Part shown: piece by piece, positions 1 to 9,793 of the stretch | Position numbering within the stretch: the first letter of the stretch is position 1 | How the letters are laid out: the number at the start of each line of letters is the position of its first letter | Source: Intestinimonas sp. | GTDB taxonomy: Bacteria; Bacillota; Clostridia; Oscillospirales; Oscillospiraceae | Direction of reading: 5' to 3' | DNA: 64,000 nucleotides | Assembly: GCA_022653075.1 (NCBI GenBank) | Contig: JALCSB010000011.1 | Span: 41,626-105,625 of the forward strand | Made by a program: the position numbers and the translations under genes | Notes under the pieces: generated by a model | What the model saw: only the letters and a program-made list of their open reading frames with translations | Told to the model about the DNA's origin: nothing | The model's database searches: none

Positions 1-738
1 GTTGCCGATACCGTGGGGCGTATGTTCCTCCAGCAGAACATGACCCAGACACATAAGCTTCACTCCGCCCTCCGCATCGGAGTAGTTGGTGAGCACCCGC
101 ATATAGCTGTCATCCCCGGGGATAAACTCCTGGATAATCATGCTGTCGGGATAGCCAGCGGCGTAAACCTTGTCCAGCGTGGCCTCCAGGACACGGCGGT
201 CGCTCAGCTTAAAGACTTTCTTGTTGCCCTCAAAGGGGTGCTCCCAATAGGCCACGCCATTTGCCGGCTTGCAAATGTACGGTGCCTCGAAGGGAAGCTT
301 GAAGTGATGCCCCATCTCCGGACGGTAGACAAAAGTGGCGGGGTAGTCGATGCCATATTCGTCGCACAGAGTATAGAAGTGCTCTTTGTTGATGAGCTGG
401 TCCATCTGCTCCCCGCTGATATAAGGGGCCACCACGTTGCCTGGATACTGTCCCAGGTACTCGGCGGCCAGACGCACATAGCTGTCTCCGCAGCCCAGAA
501 GGAGAACCGGACTTTCGCTGTGTTCGGCGGCAAAGTCACAGACATTTTTGAAAAACGTGGGCCCGTCCTCATTTTTGGCACAGACCCGATAGTCAAGGAT
601 GGCGCTTCCATAGCAGGGGCCTGTGGCAAACTTGCCATAGGCCGTGCTTTTGATGCCGTAGGCCTCGTGAAACGCACGTGCTACGCTGTATACATTGATA
701 TCCCCGCCAAACAGCAGGGGAAAAATTTTCGTTTCCAT
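1..738 (-). CDS. ATP-grasp domain protein (carboxylate-amine ligase-like), truncated at the left window edge
   Basis: Minus-strand frame open from ATG at 738 to base 1: METKIFPLLFGGDINVYSVARAFHEAYGIKS...YICKPANGVAYWEHPFEGNKKVFKLSD...IIQEFIPGDDSYMRVL; K/E/D pattern of an ATP-grasp fold. Absent from the ORF track because no stop lies in the window. Confidence 0.8.
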   Translation of the reverse strand, partial: METKIFPLLFGGDINVYSVARAFHEAYGIKSTAYGKFATGPCYGSAILDYRVCAKNEDGPTFFKNVCDFAAEHSESPVLLLGCGDSYVRLAAEYLGQYPGNVVAPYISGEQMDQLINKEHFYTLCDEYGIDYPATFVYRPEMGHHFKLPFEAPYICKPANGVAYWEHPFEGNKKVFKLSDRRVLEATLDKVYAAGYPDSMIIQEFIPGDDSYMRVLTNYSDAEGGVKLMCLGHVLLEEHTPHGIGN

Positions 739-793
739 AGATGCTCGCCTCCGCAGCAAATCTGTTTCTTTCGCCGATTTTCTCTTTCCTGAC

Positions 794-3025
794 TTATCTT
801 CTGGCCCGTTTGACCTGATAAACACCCTGGATCTGGCCCAGTTTATTGATCACCGTGTTCAGTTCCTCCCGGTCCCCGACTTCTAGGACCAGGGAAATGA
901 TGGCATACCCGTCAGGCATGGACCGGGCGGAGAGGGAATTGACCTTCACCTTGGCCGAGGACAGGGCCATGGCCACATCCAGCGTCAGGTTGTCCCGGTC
1001 TTTGGCGGAGATATCCAGCGAGGTCTGATAACCTTCCAAGTCGCCCTCTACCCAGGAGACGTTCACCCAGCGTCCGGCTTCCTCCGGCTTGCGTTTCTTC
1101 GGGTCGGCATTGGGGCAGTCGCACCGGTGAACCGATACGCCGAAGCCCCGGGTAATAAAGCCCACCACCGGGTCCCCGGGGACCGGCGCACAACACTTGG
1201 CGAACTTCACCAGACAGTTGCCCAGTCCTTCCACCACAATACCGGACTCCGTGTGCCGGGGCGCGGCGGGTTTTTGGGCCGTGGCCGTGTTCTGTGGTGC
1301 GGGAACAATAAGGCTGTTCTGGAGTGTCTTTTCCACATTGGCCCGCTCGTTCCGCTCCCGGCTCAAACGGACCATCTCATCCCGCACCCGGCCCACCGCC
1401 TTCTGCGCGGTCATGCCGCCGTAGCCGATGGCGGCGTACAGCTCGTCCAGCGTGCCGAAGCGCACCTTTTTGAGAATATGGGGTAATGTGTCCTCTGTGG
1501 TGATGGCGGCCAGAGAGTAGCCCACATGCTTCATCTCTGACTCAAACGCGGCGCGGCCGGTGGCGATGTTCTCCTCACGGCGTTCTTTTTTAAACCACTG
1601 GCGGATTTTATTCTTGGCCTCGTTACTTCTGGCAATCTTCAGCCAGTCCCGGCTGGGTCCGTGGGGGGCCTTCGTGGTGATTACCTCTACAATATCGCCG
1701 CTTTGAAGGGGATAGTCGAAGGTGACGATGCGTCCGTTCACCTTGGCCCCGGTCATGGCGTTGCCCACGGCGGAATGGATGTTATAGGCGAAGTCGATGG
1801 GGGTAGCCCCGGCGGGCAGGTTCACCACGTCGCCCCGCGGGGTGAACACGAACACCTCGTCGGCAAACATGTCCACCTTTAGGGTGCGGACGAACTCCTC
1901 CGCGTCGGTGTTCTGCTGGTTTTCCAGCAACTTCCGAATCCACTCAAAATTGGCCTCCGTACCCAGCTTGGTGTTGGCCAGACCCGTCTTGTATTTCCAG
2001 TGGGCCGCAATGCCGTACTCCGCCGTGTGGTGCATCTCCCAGGTGCGGATCTGGACCTCAAAGGGGATACCCTCCCGGCCGATGACCGTAGTGTGCAGAG
2101 ACTGATACATATTGGGCTTGGGTGTACCGATATAGTCTTTAAACCTGCCCAGTACGGGTTTAAACAGGTCGTGGATGCAGCCAAGCACATTATAGCAGCC
2201 CGGGATATCATCCACAATCACCCGGAAGGCGTAGAGATCAAATATTTCGTCCATGGTTTTGTTTTGGGTATACATTTTGCGGTAAATGGAATAAATGTGC
2301 TTCACCCGACCATACACCGTGGCCTTGATGCCATCGGTGGCCAGCCGGTCCTGAATTCTTTTTTGGATGGCGGCCATAAACTCTTCGTGGGCGGTGGAGC
2401 GGCGGTTCAGTTCCTCGGCAATCTCCCGGTAACCCACCGGGTCCAGGTACTTGAGGGACAAGTCCTCCAGTTCCCACTTCACCCGCTGCATGCCCAGCCG
2501 GTGGGCGATGGGCGCATAAATCTCCATGGTCTCCAGCGCCTTCTCCCGCTGCTTGCGGGCGGACTGGTAATTCATGGTGCGCATATTGTGCAGGCGGTCG
2601 CAGATCTTGATGAGAATAACCCGGATGTCCCGTGCCATGGCCATGAGCATTTTCCGCAGGTTCTCCATCTGCTCTTCTTCCTTGGAGGTATAGGTGACCC
2701 GGGTCAGCTTGGTGACACCTTCCACCATGTCGGCCACCGATGGGCCAAACAGCCTGGCGATCTCCTCATGGGTGGCGGAGGTATCCTCGATGCAGTCGTG
2801 CAGCAGGGCGGCAATGATCGAATCGGTGTCTAGTTCCAGATCGGCCACAATGTCCGCCACCGCCAGCGGGTGGGTGATGAACGGGGACCCGTCCTTCCGG
2901 CGCTGCCCGCTGTGGGCGCTGTCCGCATACTGGAAAGCGGAATAAAGCCGCTTCGTATCCAGATGCGGGTTGTATTTCTCTATTTTCCCTTCGAGCGCCT
3001 GGTAACTTTCCAGAACAGGGTCCAA
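794..3025 (-). CDS. rel: Bifunctional (p)ppGpp synthetase/hydrolase, RelA/SpoT family
   Basis: 743 aa; N-terminal HD hydrolase (HPLAVADIVADLELDTDSIIAALLHDCIEDT), synthetase (YKTGLA, YQSLHTTV), TGS (VFVFTPRGDVVNLPAGATPIDFAYNIH) and C-terminal ACT segment. Confidence 0.95.
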   Translation of the reverse strand: MDPVLESYQALEGKIEKYNPHLDTKRLYSAFQYADSAHSGQRRKDGSPFITHPLAVADIVADLELDTDSIIAALLHDCIEDTSATHEEIARLFGPSVADMVEGVTKLTRVTYTSKEEEQMENLRKMLMAMARDIRVILIKICDRLHNMRTMNYQSARKQREKALETMEIYAPIAHRLGMQRVKWELEDLSLKYLDPVGYREIAEELNRRSTAHEEFMAAIQKRIQDRLATDGIKATVYGRVKHIYSIYRKMYTQNKTMDEIFDLYAFRVIVDDIPGCYNVLGCIHDLFKPVLGRFKDYIGTPKPNMYQSLHTTVIGREGIPFEVQIRTWEMHHTAEYGIAAHWKYKTGLANTKLGTEANFEWIRKLLENQQNTDAEEFVRTLKVDMFADEVFVFTPRGDVVNLPAGATPIDFAYNIHSAVGNAMTGAKVNGRIVTFDYPLQSGDIVEVITTKAPHGPSRDWLKIARSNEAKNKIRQWFKKERREENIATGRAAFESEMKHVGYSLAAITTEDTLPHILKKVRFGTLDELYAAIGYGGMTAQKAVGRVRDEMVRLSRERNERANVEKTLQNSLIVPAPQNTATAQKPAAPRHTESGIVVEGLGNCLVKFAKCCAPVPGDPVVGFITRGFGVSVHRCDCPNADPKKRKPEEAGRWVNVSWVEGDLEGYQTSLDISAKDRDNLTLDVAMALSSAKVKVNSLSARSMPDGYAIISLVLEVGDREELNTVINKLGQIQGVYQVKRARR

Positions 3026-3053
3026 GTTCCGTCACCTCTCTTTTTATACTTTT

Positions 3054-5126
3054 TCATTCTCCCGCCAGCTTTCTCAGCCGGCGCATAATGGTGGCCGCCT
3101 CCAGATCTACTTTTCCCTCCGGCCGGCTCAGGTCGATGCATAGATGGTCCGTGCTCTGCTCCATACGAATCAGCCCATGCTCATGAAATACGGTAAGGCA
3201 GACCATGGTGCGGGCAATCGTCTCCCGCATACCATATGTACGGGCTATGTTCCGGGCCAGACGCCGGGCGGTATCCTCCACCCGGCCCAGCCGGGCCTGG
3301 CCGTTAAGGTACCGCCAAACCGCAGTGAATTCCGCCCGGCTTGGGATCATCTCGGTGGCCTCCTGGGGGGAGATGGCCTCGCCCTGGCACAGCCGATCAT
3401 ACATGGCGCGCTCCAGCTCCGCCCGACTCACTGCGGGGCGGAGGTCGCATAAGAGCAGCTGCACTGAGCGCGTACCGCGGAATTCGTTGATCTGGGGCGT
3501 AAAGGCCACATCCACCCGCTCCCCCACGGCTACGTTCAGCGCGGCGGCGTTCATGGAAAAGAAAATGGCGTCCAGCCTCCGGCCGCAGCGGGACAGACGC
3601 AGTTTCAGGTGACGGCCGCAGCCCACCTCACTCAGAGCTGCCACCGTGCAGCCAGCCAAGCTGAACACCGGCTTGGGATTTCCCGCGCCGAATGGCTCCA
3701 GCAGGCTCAATTTTTCCACGTTCTCCGTGATCAGCAGGTCTGGCCCGTCCAGCTCACCGTCCAAATGGAGGACGGCAGTCAGGGGCTCCCCCCCCGACCA
3801 TGCATCCACATATTCCTCCATTCTGGCACGGAACGCATCGATGTTCTCCGCCAAGATGGTGAAGCCGGCGGCCAGCTTGTGCCCGCCAAACCCCTCCAGC
3901 AGATCAGCGCATGCCTCCAGCGCACGGAACAGATCAAAGTCTCCGAAGGAACGGCAGGATGCCTTGCCCCGGCCGTCCTGCAGGCAGATCATAATGGTGG
4001 GACAGGAAAACCGCTCGGCCAGCCGGGATGCCACGATACCCACCACGCCCTGATGCCAGTGGGTGTCGGCCAGCACGATGACACGCCGGCTGTGCGTAGG
4101 CTCCCGTTCCAGCCGGCGCAGGCAGTCTTCAAAGATCTCACTTTCCAGACTCTGCCGTTCCCGGTTCAGTGAGCAGAGATAGCGGGCCAGCACCTCGCCC
4201 CGGGCGGGGTCGCTGGTAAGCAGCAGCTCAACCGCCACGTCCGCCTTGCCCATGCGGCCAGCGGCGTTGATGCGGGGAGCCAGCGCAAAGCCCACCATGG
4301 TTGAGCAGGCCGCCCGCTCTCCACACGCCTCCCGCATCAGGGCGGTCAGACCTGGGCGGTGAGACATCCCACTGTTCAGGGCGGCCAGGCCCCGGATAAC
4401 GATGGTACGGTTCTCTGCGGCCAGCGGCACCACATCCGCCACCGTCCCAATGGCGGCAAGGTCGGCGTATTCCCTAAACGTCTGTTCACGCATTGGCTCC
4501 GGTGTCAGGGCCAGTACCAACTTAAGGGCCACCCCTACACCAGCCAGGAAGGGCGTGGGGCTGTGATCACCGGGGCAGCACGGGTCCACCACGGCGGCGG
4601 CGGCGGGCAGCACCCCTTTGTACTCATGGTGATCGGTCACCACTACATCCATGCCAAGGGCAACCGCATCGGCCACCTCTTCCATGGCGGTAATCCCACA
4701 GTCCACGGTGACCACTAGCGTGACGCCCTGCGCCCGTAAGGTATGCAGTGCCGCTTGGTTCAGGCCATAGCCTTCCTCCAGCCTGTTGGGGATGTAGGGA
4801 ACGACACACCCTCCACGAGAGCGCAAAAAGCGCGTAAGCAGGCAGGTGGCGGTAATCCCGTCCACATCATAGTCGCCGTAGACCGCAATTGTCTCTCCGC
4901 TCTGCAACGCGGCAGTGAGACGCCGGGCCGCCTGGTCCATATTCTTAATTAAATACGGGTCGCAGAGCGGCGCGCCTCCTTCCGACAAAAAAGCGCCGGC
5001 CTTTTCCGGCGTATCCAGTCCCCGGGCGCACAGCACTCTGGCCACCAGTGGGGAATACCCTGCGGCGATCAGCCCGGTTACAGCCGAACAATCCGCATGG
5101 GTTTGCTCCCATTCTTTGTACCTCAT
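3054..5126 (-). CDS. recJ: Single-stranded-DNA-specific exonuclease RecJ
   Basis: DHH motifs (VYGDYDVDGITATCLL, VTDHHE), DHHA1 GGHKLAAGF; start chosen at MRYKEWEQTHADC rather than the upstream track start. Confidence 0.93.
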   Translation of the reverse strand: MRYKEWEQTHADCSAVTGLIAAGYSPLVARVLCARGLDTPEKAGAFLSEGGAPLCDPYLIKNMDQAARRLTAALQSGETIAVYGDYDVDGITATCLLTRFLRSRGGCVVPYIPNRLEEGYGLNQAALHTLRAQGVTLVVTVDCGITAMEEVADAVALGMDVVVTDHHEYKGVLPAAAAVVDPCCPGDHSPTPFLAGVGVALKLVLALTPEPMREQTFREYADLAAIGTVADVVPLAAENRTIVIRGLAALNSGMSHRPGLTALMREACGERAACSTMVGFALAPRINAAGRMGKADVAVELLLTSDPARGEVLARYLCSLNRERQSLESEIFEDCLRRLEREPTHSRRVIVLADTHWHQGVVGIVASRLAERFSCPTIMICLQDGRGKASCRSFGDFDLFRALEACADLLEGFGGHKLAAGFTILAENIDAFRARMEEYVDAWSGGEPLTAVLHLDGELDGPDLLITENVEKLSLLEPFGAGNPKPVFSLAGCTVAALSEVGCGRHLKLRLSRCGRRLDAIFFSMNAAALNVAVGERVDVAFTPQINEFRGTRSVQLLLCDLRPAVSRAELERAMYDRLCQGEAISPQEATEMIPSRAEFTAVWRYLNGQARLGRVEDTARRLARNIARTYGMRETIARTMVCLTVFHEHGLIRMEQSTDHLCIDLSRPEGKVDLEAATIMRRLRKLAGE

Positions 5127-5245
5127 GCATGTAACCTCAAAATCAGAAAAAATCATCTTATAGTATAACAAAAATAGAACATGGTTACAAGCTGAAAGAT
5201 GCGCCTGCTTATAATTTCAGCCCACGCCTGCCGCTGTTTCAGAAA

Positions 5246-5276
5246 GACGCGCCGCCCCTTCTGAGGGCGGCGCGTC
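5246..5276 (-). terminator. Rho-independent terminator downstream of the M42 peptidase gene
   Basis: Perfect 12-bp stem GACGCGCCGCCC-cttctga-GGGCGGCGCGTC, T-rich on the minus-strand 3' side. Confidence 0.75.
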
Positions 5277-5353
5277 CCGATACGCGGGAAAAAGCGTGGT
5301 ATGTTATGACGTAAGCAGGTCCAGCTTTCCGTATACACCCCTTTTTCCAAGCC

Positions 5354-6394
5354 CTATTGGCACTCCAGGTACAACTCCATCAGCTCCACCGTGTTCCGCA
5401 TGCCGTCGGCATGCGTCCGCTCCATGCCGTGGGAGGCGTGGACACCAGGGCCGATGAGGGCGGCCCGAACGTCGGAGCCGGCCTTCCAGGCCACCGTCGC
5501 GTCGGAGGTATAATGGGGGAATACATCCACGGCATAGTCCACACCGTGTTCTTTTGCCAGTGCCGCCAGCCGGGATACCAGCTCATAATCGTATGGGCCT
5601 CCGGAATCCTTGGCACAGATGGATACCTGGTACTCGGTCCCGGTGAGGTCCAGTCCCACGCAGCCCATGTCCACTACCAGAAGCTCGATTAAATCGGGAG
5701 CAAAGGCCGCGCCGCCGTGCCCTACCTCCTCGTAGACCGTGAAGTAGAGTTCCGTATCATACCGAGGCCTCTCACCTGTGTCGGCCATCCACTTGAGCAG
5801 CGTAATCAGGCAGGCGGCACTGCCTTTGTCATCAATAAAGCGGGACTTCAAAAAGCCCCGGTCCGTTACCACGGTCTTGGGATCGATGCAGATATAATCG
5901 CCCGCCTCGATACCCAGCGCGCGGACGTCGGCGGCGTTCTTCACCTTCTCGTCGATGCGCACATACATGTTCTGCTCGTCCCGAGTGCGGCTGTCCGCGT
6001 CATCAAAAACATGGGCGGCGGGAGACAGGGACAGCACCGTACCGGTATAAACCCGGTCATCCCGGGTGTAGATGCGGCAGTACTCTCCATCCAGTGTGGG
6101 AAGGATGGGACCGCCGATCTTCGTCAGGTTCAGTTCTCCCTTCTCCCCAATGGAACGAACCATCAGGCCCAGCGTGTCCAGGTGGGAACACAGCCCCACC
6201 CGTTTTCCGTGCTCCCGGCCGGGAACGTGGACAATCAGGCTGCCCTTATTGGAGTAAGACGTCTCATAGCCCAGGCCGCGGAGGATGGTCTCCGTCTTCT
6301 CCACCACGCGCCGGGTAAACCCACTGGGACTGTCGGTTGAGAGCAGCGTACGGGCCGTCTCCAGCATAAAGTCCTGATAGTTGCCGAAATCCAT
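5354..6394 (-). CDS. M42-family metallopeptidase (glutamyl aminopeptidase/endoglucanase-like)
   Basis: Translation MDFGNYQDFMLETARTLLSTDSPSGFTRRV... with LCSHLDTLG, SRFIDDKGSAACL, YFTVYEEVGHGG, SHGMERTH. Confidence 0.88.
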   Translation of the reverse strand: MDFGNYQDFMLETARTLLSTDSPSGFTRRVVEKTETILRGLGYETSYSNKGSLIVHVPGREHGKRVGLCSHLDTLGLMVRSIGEKGELNLTKIGGPILPTLDGEYCRIYTRDDRVYTGTVLSLSPAAHVFDDADSRTRDEQNMYVRIDEKVKNAADVRALGIEAGDYICIDPKTVVTDRGFLKSRFIDDKGSAACLITLLKWMADTGERPRYDTELYFTVYEEVGHGGAAFAPDLIELLVVDMGCVGLDLTGTEYQVSICAKDSGGPYDYELVSRLAALAKEHGVDYAVDVFPHYTSDATVAWKAGSDVRAALIGPGVHASHGMERTHADGMRNTVELMELYLECQ

Positions 6395-6558
6395 ATTTCT
6401 GCGCTTCCTTTCCTGTTTCTGCGGCACAACCACTTTTTTCTGCTTTTTCTATTTTACCCATCCGCTCCGCGTGCTAAATCATAACAGAACCGCCGGGGAT
6501 TTTGCGGGTCGACTTTATTTTTATTTATCCTTGTAAAACTAACCTCTATAACTTTTTA

Positions 6559-6591
6559 AAAGGCCCCGGAAACGGATGTTCCGGAGCCTTT
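6559..6591 (-). terminator. Terminator downstream of ftsH
   Basis: AAAGGCCCCGGAA-N7-TTCCGGAGCCTTT inverted repeat followed by TTTT on the minus strand. Confidence 0.7.
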
Positions 6592-6600
6592 GGAAATCAT

Positions 6601-8697
6601 TCAGGACTCAGAGGAGGGTTCCTCGCCACTCGAGGTCTCCTCGCCACTCTTTGAAGTTTCCGGCGCGGGCGCGTCGCCCCCGGAAAGAGGAATAGGAGCT
6701 GAAGGGTCCTCTATCTTCGGCGCGGCCGGCGGTTCGGACGCGGGGCCCGCTCCGAATTGATCCTCGGCCTGCTCCGGATCCTTGCCAGCCAAAATGGCCA
6801 TCATCTCGGCACCTGTGATGGTCTCCTTCTTCAGCAGGTACAACGCAATGGCATTCAGCATGTCCCGGTTCTCCTCCAACAGTTTTACCGAATCGGCATG
6901 GCACTTCTGGAGAAGGTCCTGGACTTCCCGGTCAATCACCGCGGCGGTCTCCTGGGCGCAGTTGAGGCCATAATTACCCTCCAAATACTGACTTTTTACC
7001 GTGGCCAAGCCCATCATGCCAAACTTGTCGCTCATGCCGTACATAGTGACCATCTTCCGGGCCAGATCGGTGGCGCGCTCAATGTCGTTGGAAGCACCGG
7101 AGGTCATGGTGCCGAACACCACTTCCTCGGCGGAGCGACCGGCCAACAGCGTGCGGATTTCGGTAAGCAGATCATCTTTGGTCATGAGGAACTTCTCCTC
7201 CTCGGGCAGCTGCATGGTATAGCCCAGTGCGCCCTGGGTGTGGGGCACAATTGTAATCTTGGAAACCGGCTGGGCGTTCTTCTGCCGGGCCGCCACCAGG
7301 GCGTGGCCCACCTCGTGATACGCAATCAGTTTCTTCTCCTTCTCGGTAATGACGGTACCCTTCTTCTCACTGCCGGCAATCACCAGCTCGAAGGAGGCCA
7401 GCAGATCCCGCTGGTTGACCGCCCGGCGGCCCAGACGCACGGCCCGAAGAGCGGCCTCGTTGACCAGATTGGCAAGGTCTGCACCCACACAGCCTGCGGT
7501 AGCCTGCGCAATTTTATTGAGGTCCACGTCCTCCGCCAGCCGGATATTACGGGTGTGAACCTGAAGCGTGGCCAGACGGCCCGCCAGATTGGGCCGGTCC
7601 ACAATGATGCGCCGGTCAAACCGGCCGGGCCGCAGCAGAGCCTTGTCCAGCACCTCCGGCCGGTTGGTAGCCGCCAGGACGATTACACCCTTGGTGGGAT
7701 CGAAGCCATCCAATTCCGCCAGCAGCTGGTTTAGGGTCTGCTCCCGCTCGTCGTTGCCGCCCATACGGTTGTCCCGGCTTTTGCCAATGGTATCGATCTC
7801 ATCGATGAAGATAATGCAGGGGGCCATTTTGGCGGCCTCCTTGAACAGGTCCCGGACCCGGCTGGCGCCCACGCCCACAAACATCTCCACGAAATCGGAG
7901 CCGGAAATGGAGAAGAAGGGTACGTTGGCCTCGCCGGCCACGGCCTTGGCCAGCAGCGTTTTGCCGGTACCGGGGGAGCCCACCAGCAGCGCGCCCTTGG
8001 GCAGCTTGGCCCCAATCTCGGTATATTTTTGTGGATTATGGAGAAAGTCGATGATCTCCTCCAGACTCTCCTTGGCCTCGTCCTGACCGGCCACATCCCG
8101 GAAGGTGACTCCGGTCTTTTTCTCCACATAGACCTTGGCGTTGGCTTTACCCACGCCGCCCAGGCCGCCGCCCATCCGGGTGGACATGCCGCGGAACAGC
8201 AGGGACATAAGGACCATCATAACGGCCATGGGCAGCACCCAGGATACCAAGAAAGAAATAATGGGGGACAGCTCCTCCACGTAGGGGGCACTGTAGGTCA
8301 CGTCATGCTCATCCAGAAGGGAGATCAAACGCTCCCTGTCCTCGTTGATGGGGGCGCAGTAATAGGTTGCGGCGGCGCCATCGGACAGATCTCCCAAGCT
8401 TTCCAGGCCAGGGACAACCGTCGTATCCTGCTGGTCGTCGTCTGCGGACGCGTCCTCTTTAGGGGTAATGGTAATTTTGTTGTTGCCGCTTTCAAAAACC
8501 ACCTCTTTTACCTTATCGTCCTTCACCATCTGGATCAGGTCGCTGTATTTAATCTCAGTGGTATGGGAGTTGGATAGGGAGGAGGTAAAGTAATTGACGG
8601 CAAGGGTAATAATAAGGGCCCAGAGAATGATAGAAATGATGCCCATCATGTTGCGGTTTGAGTTGTTGCCGGACCCGGTTCCCTTTTGGGGTTTCAA
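6601..8697 (-). CDS. ftsH: ATP-dependent zinc metalloprotease FtsH
   Basis: Walker [14 protein letters not shown], Walker [12 protein letters not shown] region, zinc motif HEVGHAL, two N-terminal TM segments. Confidence 0.97.
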   Translation of the reverse strand: MKPQKGTGSGNNSNRNMMGIISIILWALIITLAVNYFTSSLSNSHTTEIKYSDLIQMVKDDKVKEVVFESGNNKITITPKEDASADDDQQDTTVVPGLESLGDLSDGAAATYYCAPINEDRERLISLLDEHDVTYSAPYVEELSPIISFLVSWVLPMAVMMVLMSLLFRGMSTRMGGGLGGVGKANAKVYVEKKTGVTFRDVAGQDEAKESLEEIIDFLHNPQKYTEIGAKLPKGALLVGSPGTGKTLLAKAVAGEANVPFFSISGSDFVEMFVGVGASRVRDLFKEAAKMAPCIIFIDEIDTIGKSRDNRMGGNDEREQTLNQLLAELDGFDPTKGVIVLAATNRPEVLDKALLRPGRFDRRIIVDRPNLAGRLATLQVHTRNIRLAEDVDLNKIAQATAGCVGADLANLVNEAALRAVRLGRRAVNQRDLLASFELVIAGSEKKGTVITEKEKKLIAYHEVGHALVAARQKNAQPVSKITIVPHTQGALGYTMQLPEEEKFLMTKDDLLTEIRTLLAGRSAEEVVFGTMTSGASNDIERATDLARKMVTMYGMSDKFGMMGLATVKSQYLEGNYGLNCAQETAAVIDREVQDLLQKCHADSVKLLEENRDMLNAIALYLLKKETITGAEMMAILAGKDPEQAEDQFGAGPASEPPAAPKIEDPSAPIPLSGGDAPAPETSKSGEETSSGEEPSSES

Positions 8698-8961
8698 GGG
8701 CGTAGCCTCCTTAAAAGTGAAAAGCAGTTTGATTTCCGTTTGATCTGCATTTCTTTTCTGATTGGTTTGAATATATCACAAATGCCACCGGAACACAAGG
8801 AATCCACTCGTAAACTTTCTATGACCGAAACAAAAGAAAAACTCCCGCTTTCTTCTTTATAATTGTACCTTTTTCTGCACCGGTTTTTGTGTTACAATGA
8901 TGAATACTGAATCAGCCCGAATACGGCGCATCCGCTTCGGGCACCGGAAAGGCGGAATACC

Positions 8962-9735
8962 ATGAAACAGCGAAAGACGGTTCGGGACTCCGAAGCCGGG
9001 GCTGACGGCATTATTGAAGGACGAAACGCGGTTATGGAGGCCCTTCGGGCCGGAAGCCCCATTGACAAAATCCTCATCGCCAGGGGCGAGACTGATGCCA
9101 CGCTTGGGCACATCGCCAGCACAGCGCGGGACAGGGGCATCGTGGTGGTGGAGGCGGACCGGAAAAAACTGGACTATATGAGCGCCACCCATGCCCATCA
9201 GGGCGTCATCGCGGTGGCCGCCGTACGGGAATACGCCTCCGTGGAGGATATTCTACAGGCAGCCCGGGATAAAAACGAGCCGCCCCTTATCGTGGTGTGC
9301 GATGAGCTGTCGGACCCCCACAATTTGGGAGCCGTCATCCGCACCGCCGAGTGTGCCGGCGCGCACGGGGTTATTATTCCCAAGCGGCGCAGCGCCGGTC
9401 TGACCGCCGTGGTGGCCAAAACCTCCGCCGGCGCGGTCTCCCATCTGCCCGTGGCACGGGTACCCAATCTGCCGTCTCTTCTCAAGGAGCTCAAACGCGA
9501 GGGGATCTGGGTGTTCGGCACCGCCGCCGACGGCGGTACGTTTTTGTACGACGCCGACCTGAAGGGGCCCGCCGCCATCGTGATCGGTTCAGAGGGCACC
9601 GGCATGGGCCGTCTGGTCTCCGAATGCTGTGATTTCCAAGTCAGTATCCCCATGCGGGGAAAACTCAATTCCTTAAATGCCTCCGCTGCCGCCGCCATTT
9701 TTCTATATGAGGCCGTACGTCAGCGGATAGGCTGA
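8962..9735 (+). CDS. rlmB: 23S rRNA (guanosine-2'-O-)-methyltransferase, RlmB/TrmH (SpoU) family
   Basis: SpoU motifs: LSDPHNLGAVIRTAECAGAHGVIIPKRRSAGLT, IVIGSEGTGMGRLV, IPMRGKLNSLNASAAAAIFLYE. Confidence 0.93.
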   Translation: MKQRKTVRDSEAGADGIIEGRNAVMEALRAGSPIDKILIARGETDATLGHIASTARDRGIVVVEADRKKLDYMSATHAHQGVIAVAAVREYASVEDILQAARDKNEPPLIVVCDELSDPHNLGAVIRTAECAGAHGVIIPKRRSAGLTAVVAKTSAGAVSHLPVARVPNLPSLLKELKREGIWVFGTAADGGTFLYDADLKGPAAIVIGSEGTGMGRLVSECCDFQVSIPMRGKLNSLNASAAAAIFLYEAVRQRIG

Positions 9736-9793
9736 CGGTTTTCAGCCCGTTGGCACGGCCCACTTTATCTTTATTAATCAGGTGATCTTTCGT

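Noticed and set aside
13-792. 259-aa plus-strand ORF at the left edge
   Set aside because: The minus-strand ATP-grasp reading frame (738 to 1) is the convincing one.
6757-7734. 325-aa plus-strand ORF antisense to ftsH
   Set aside because: Shadow ORF opposite conserved AAA+ protease sequence.
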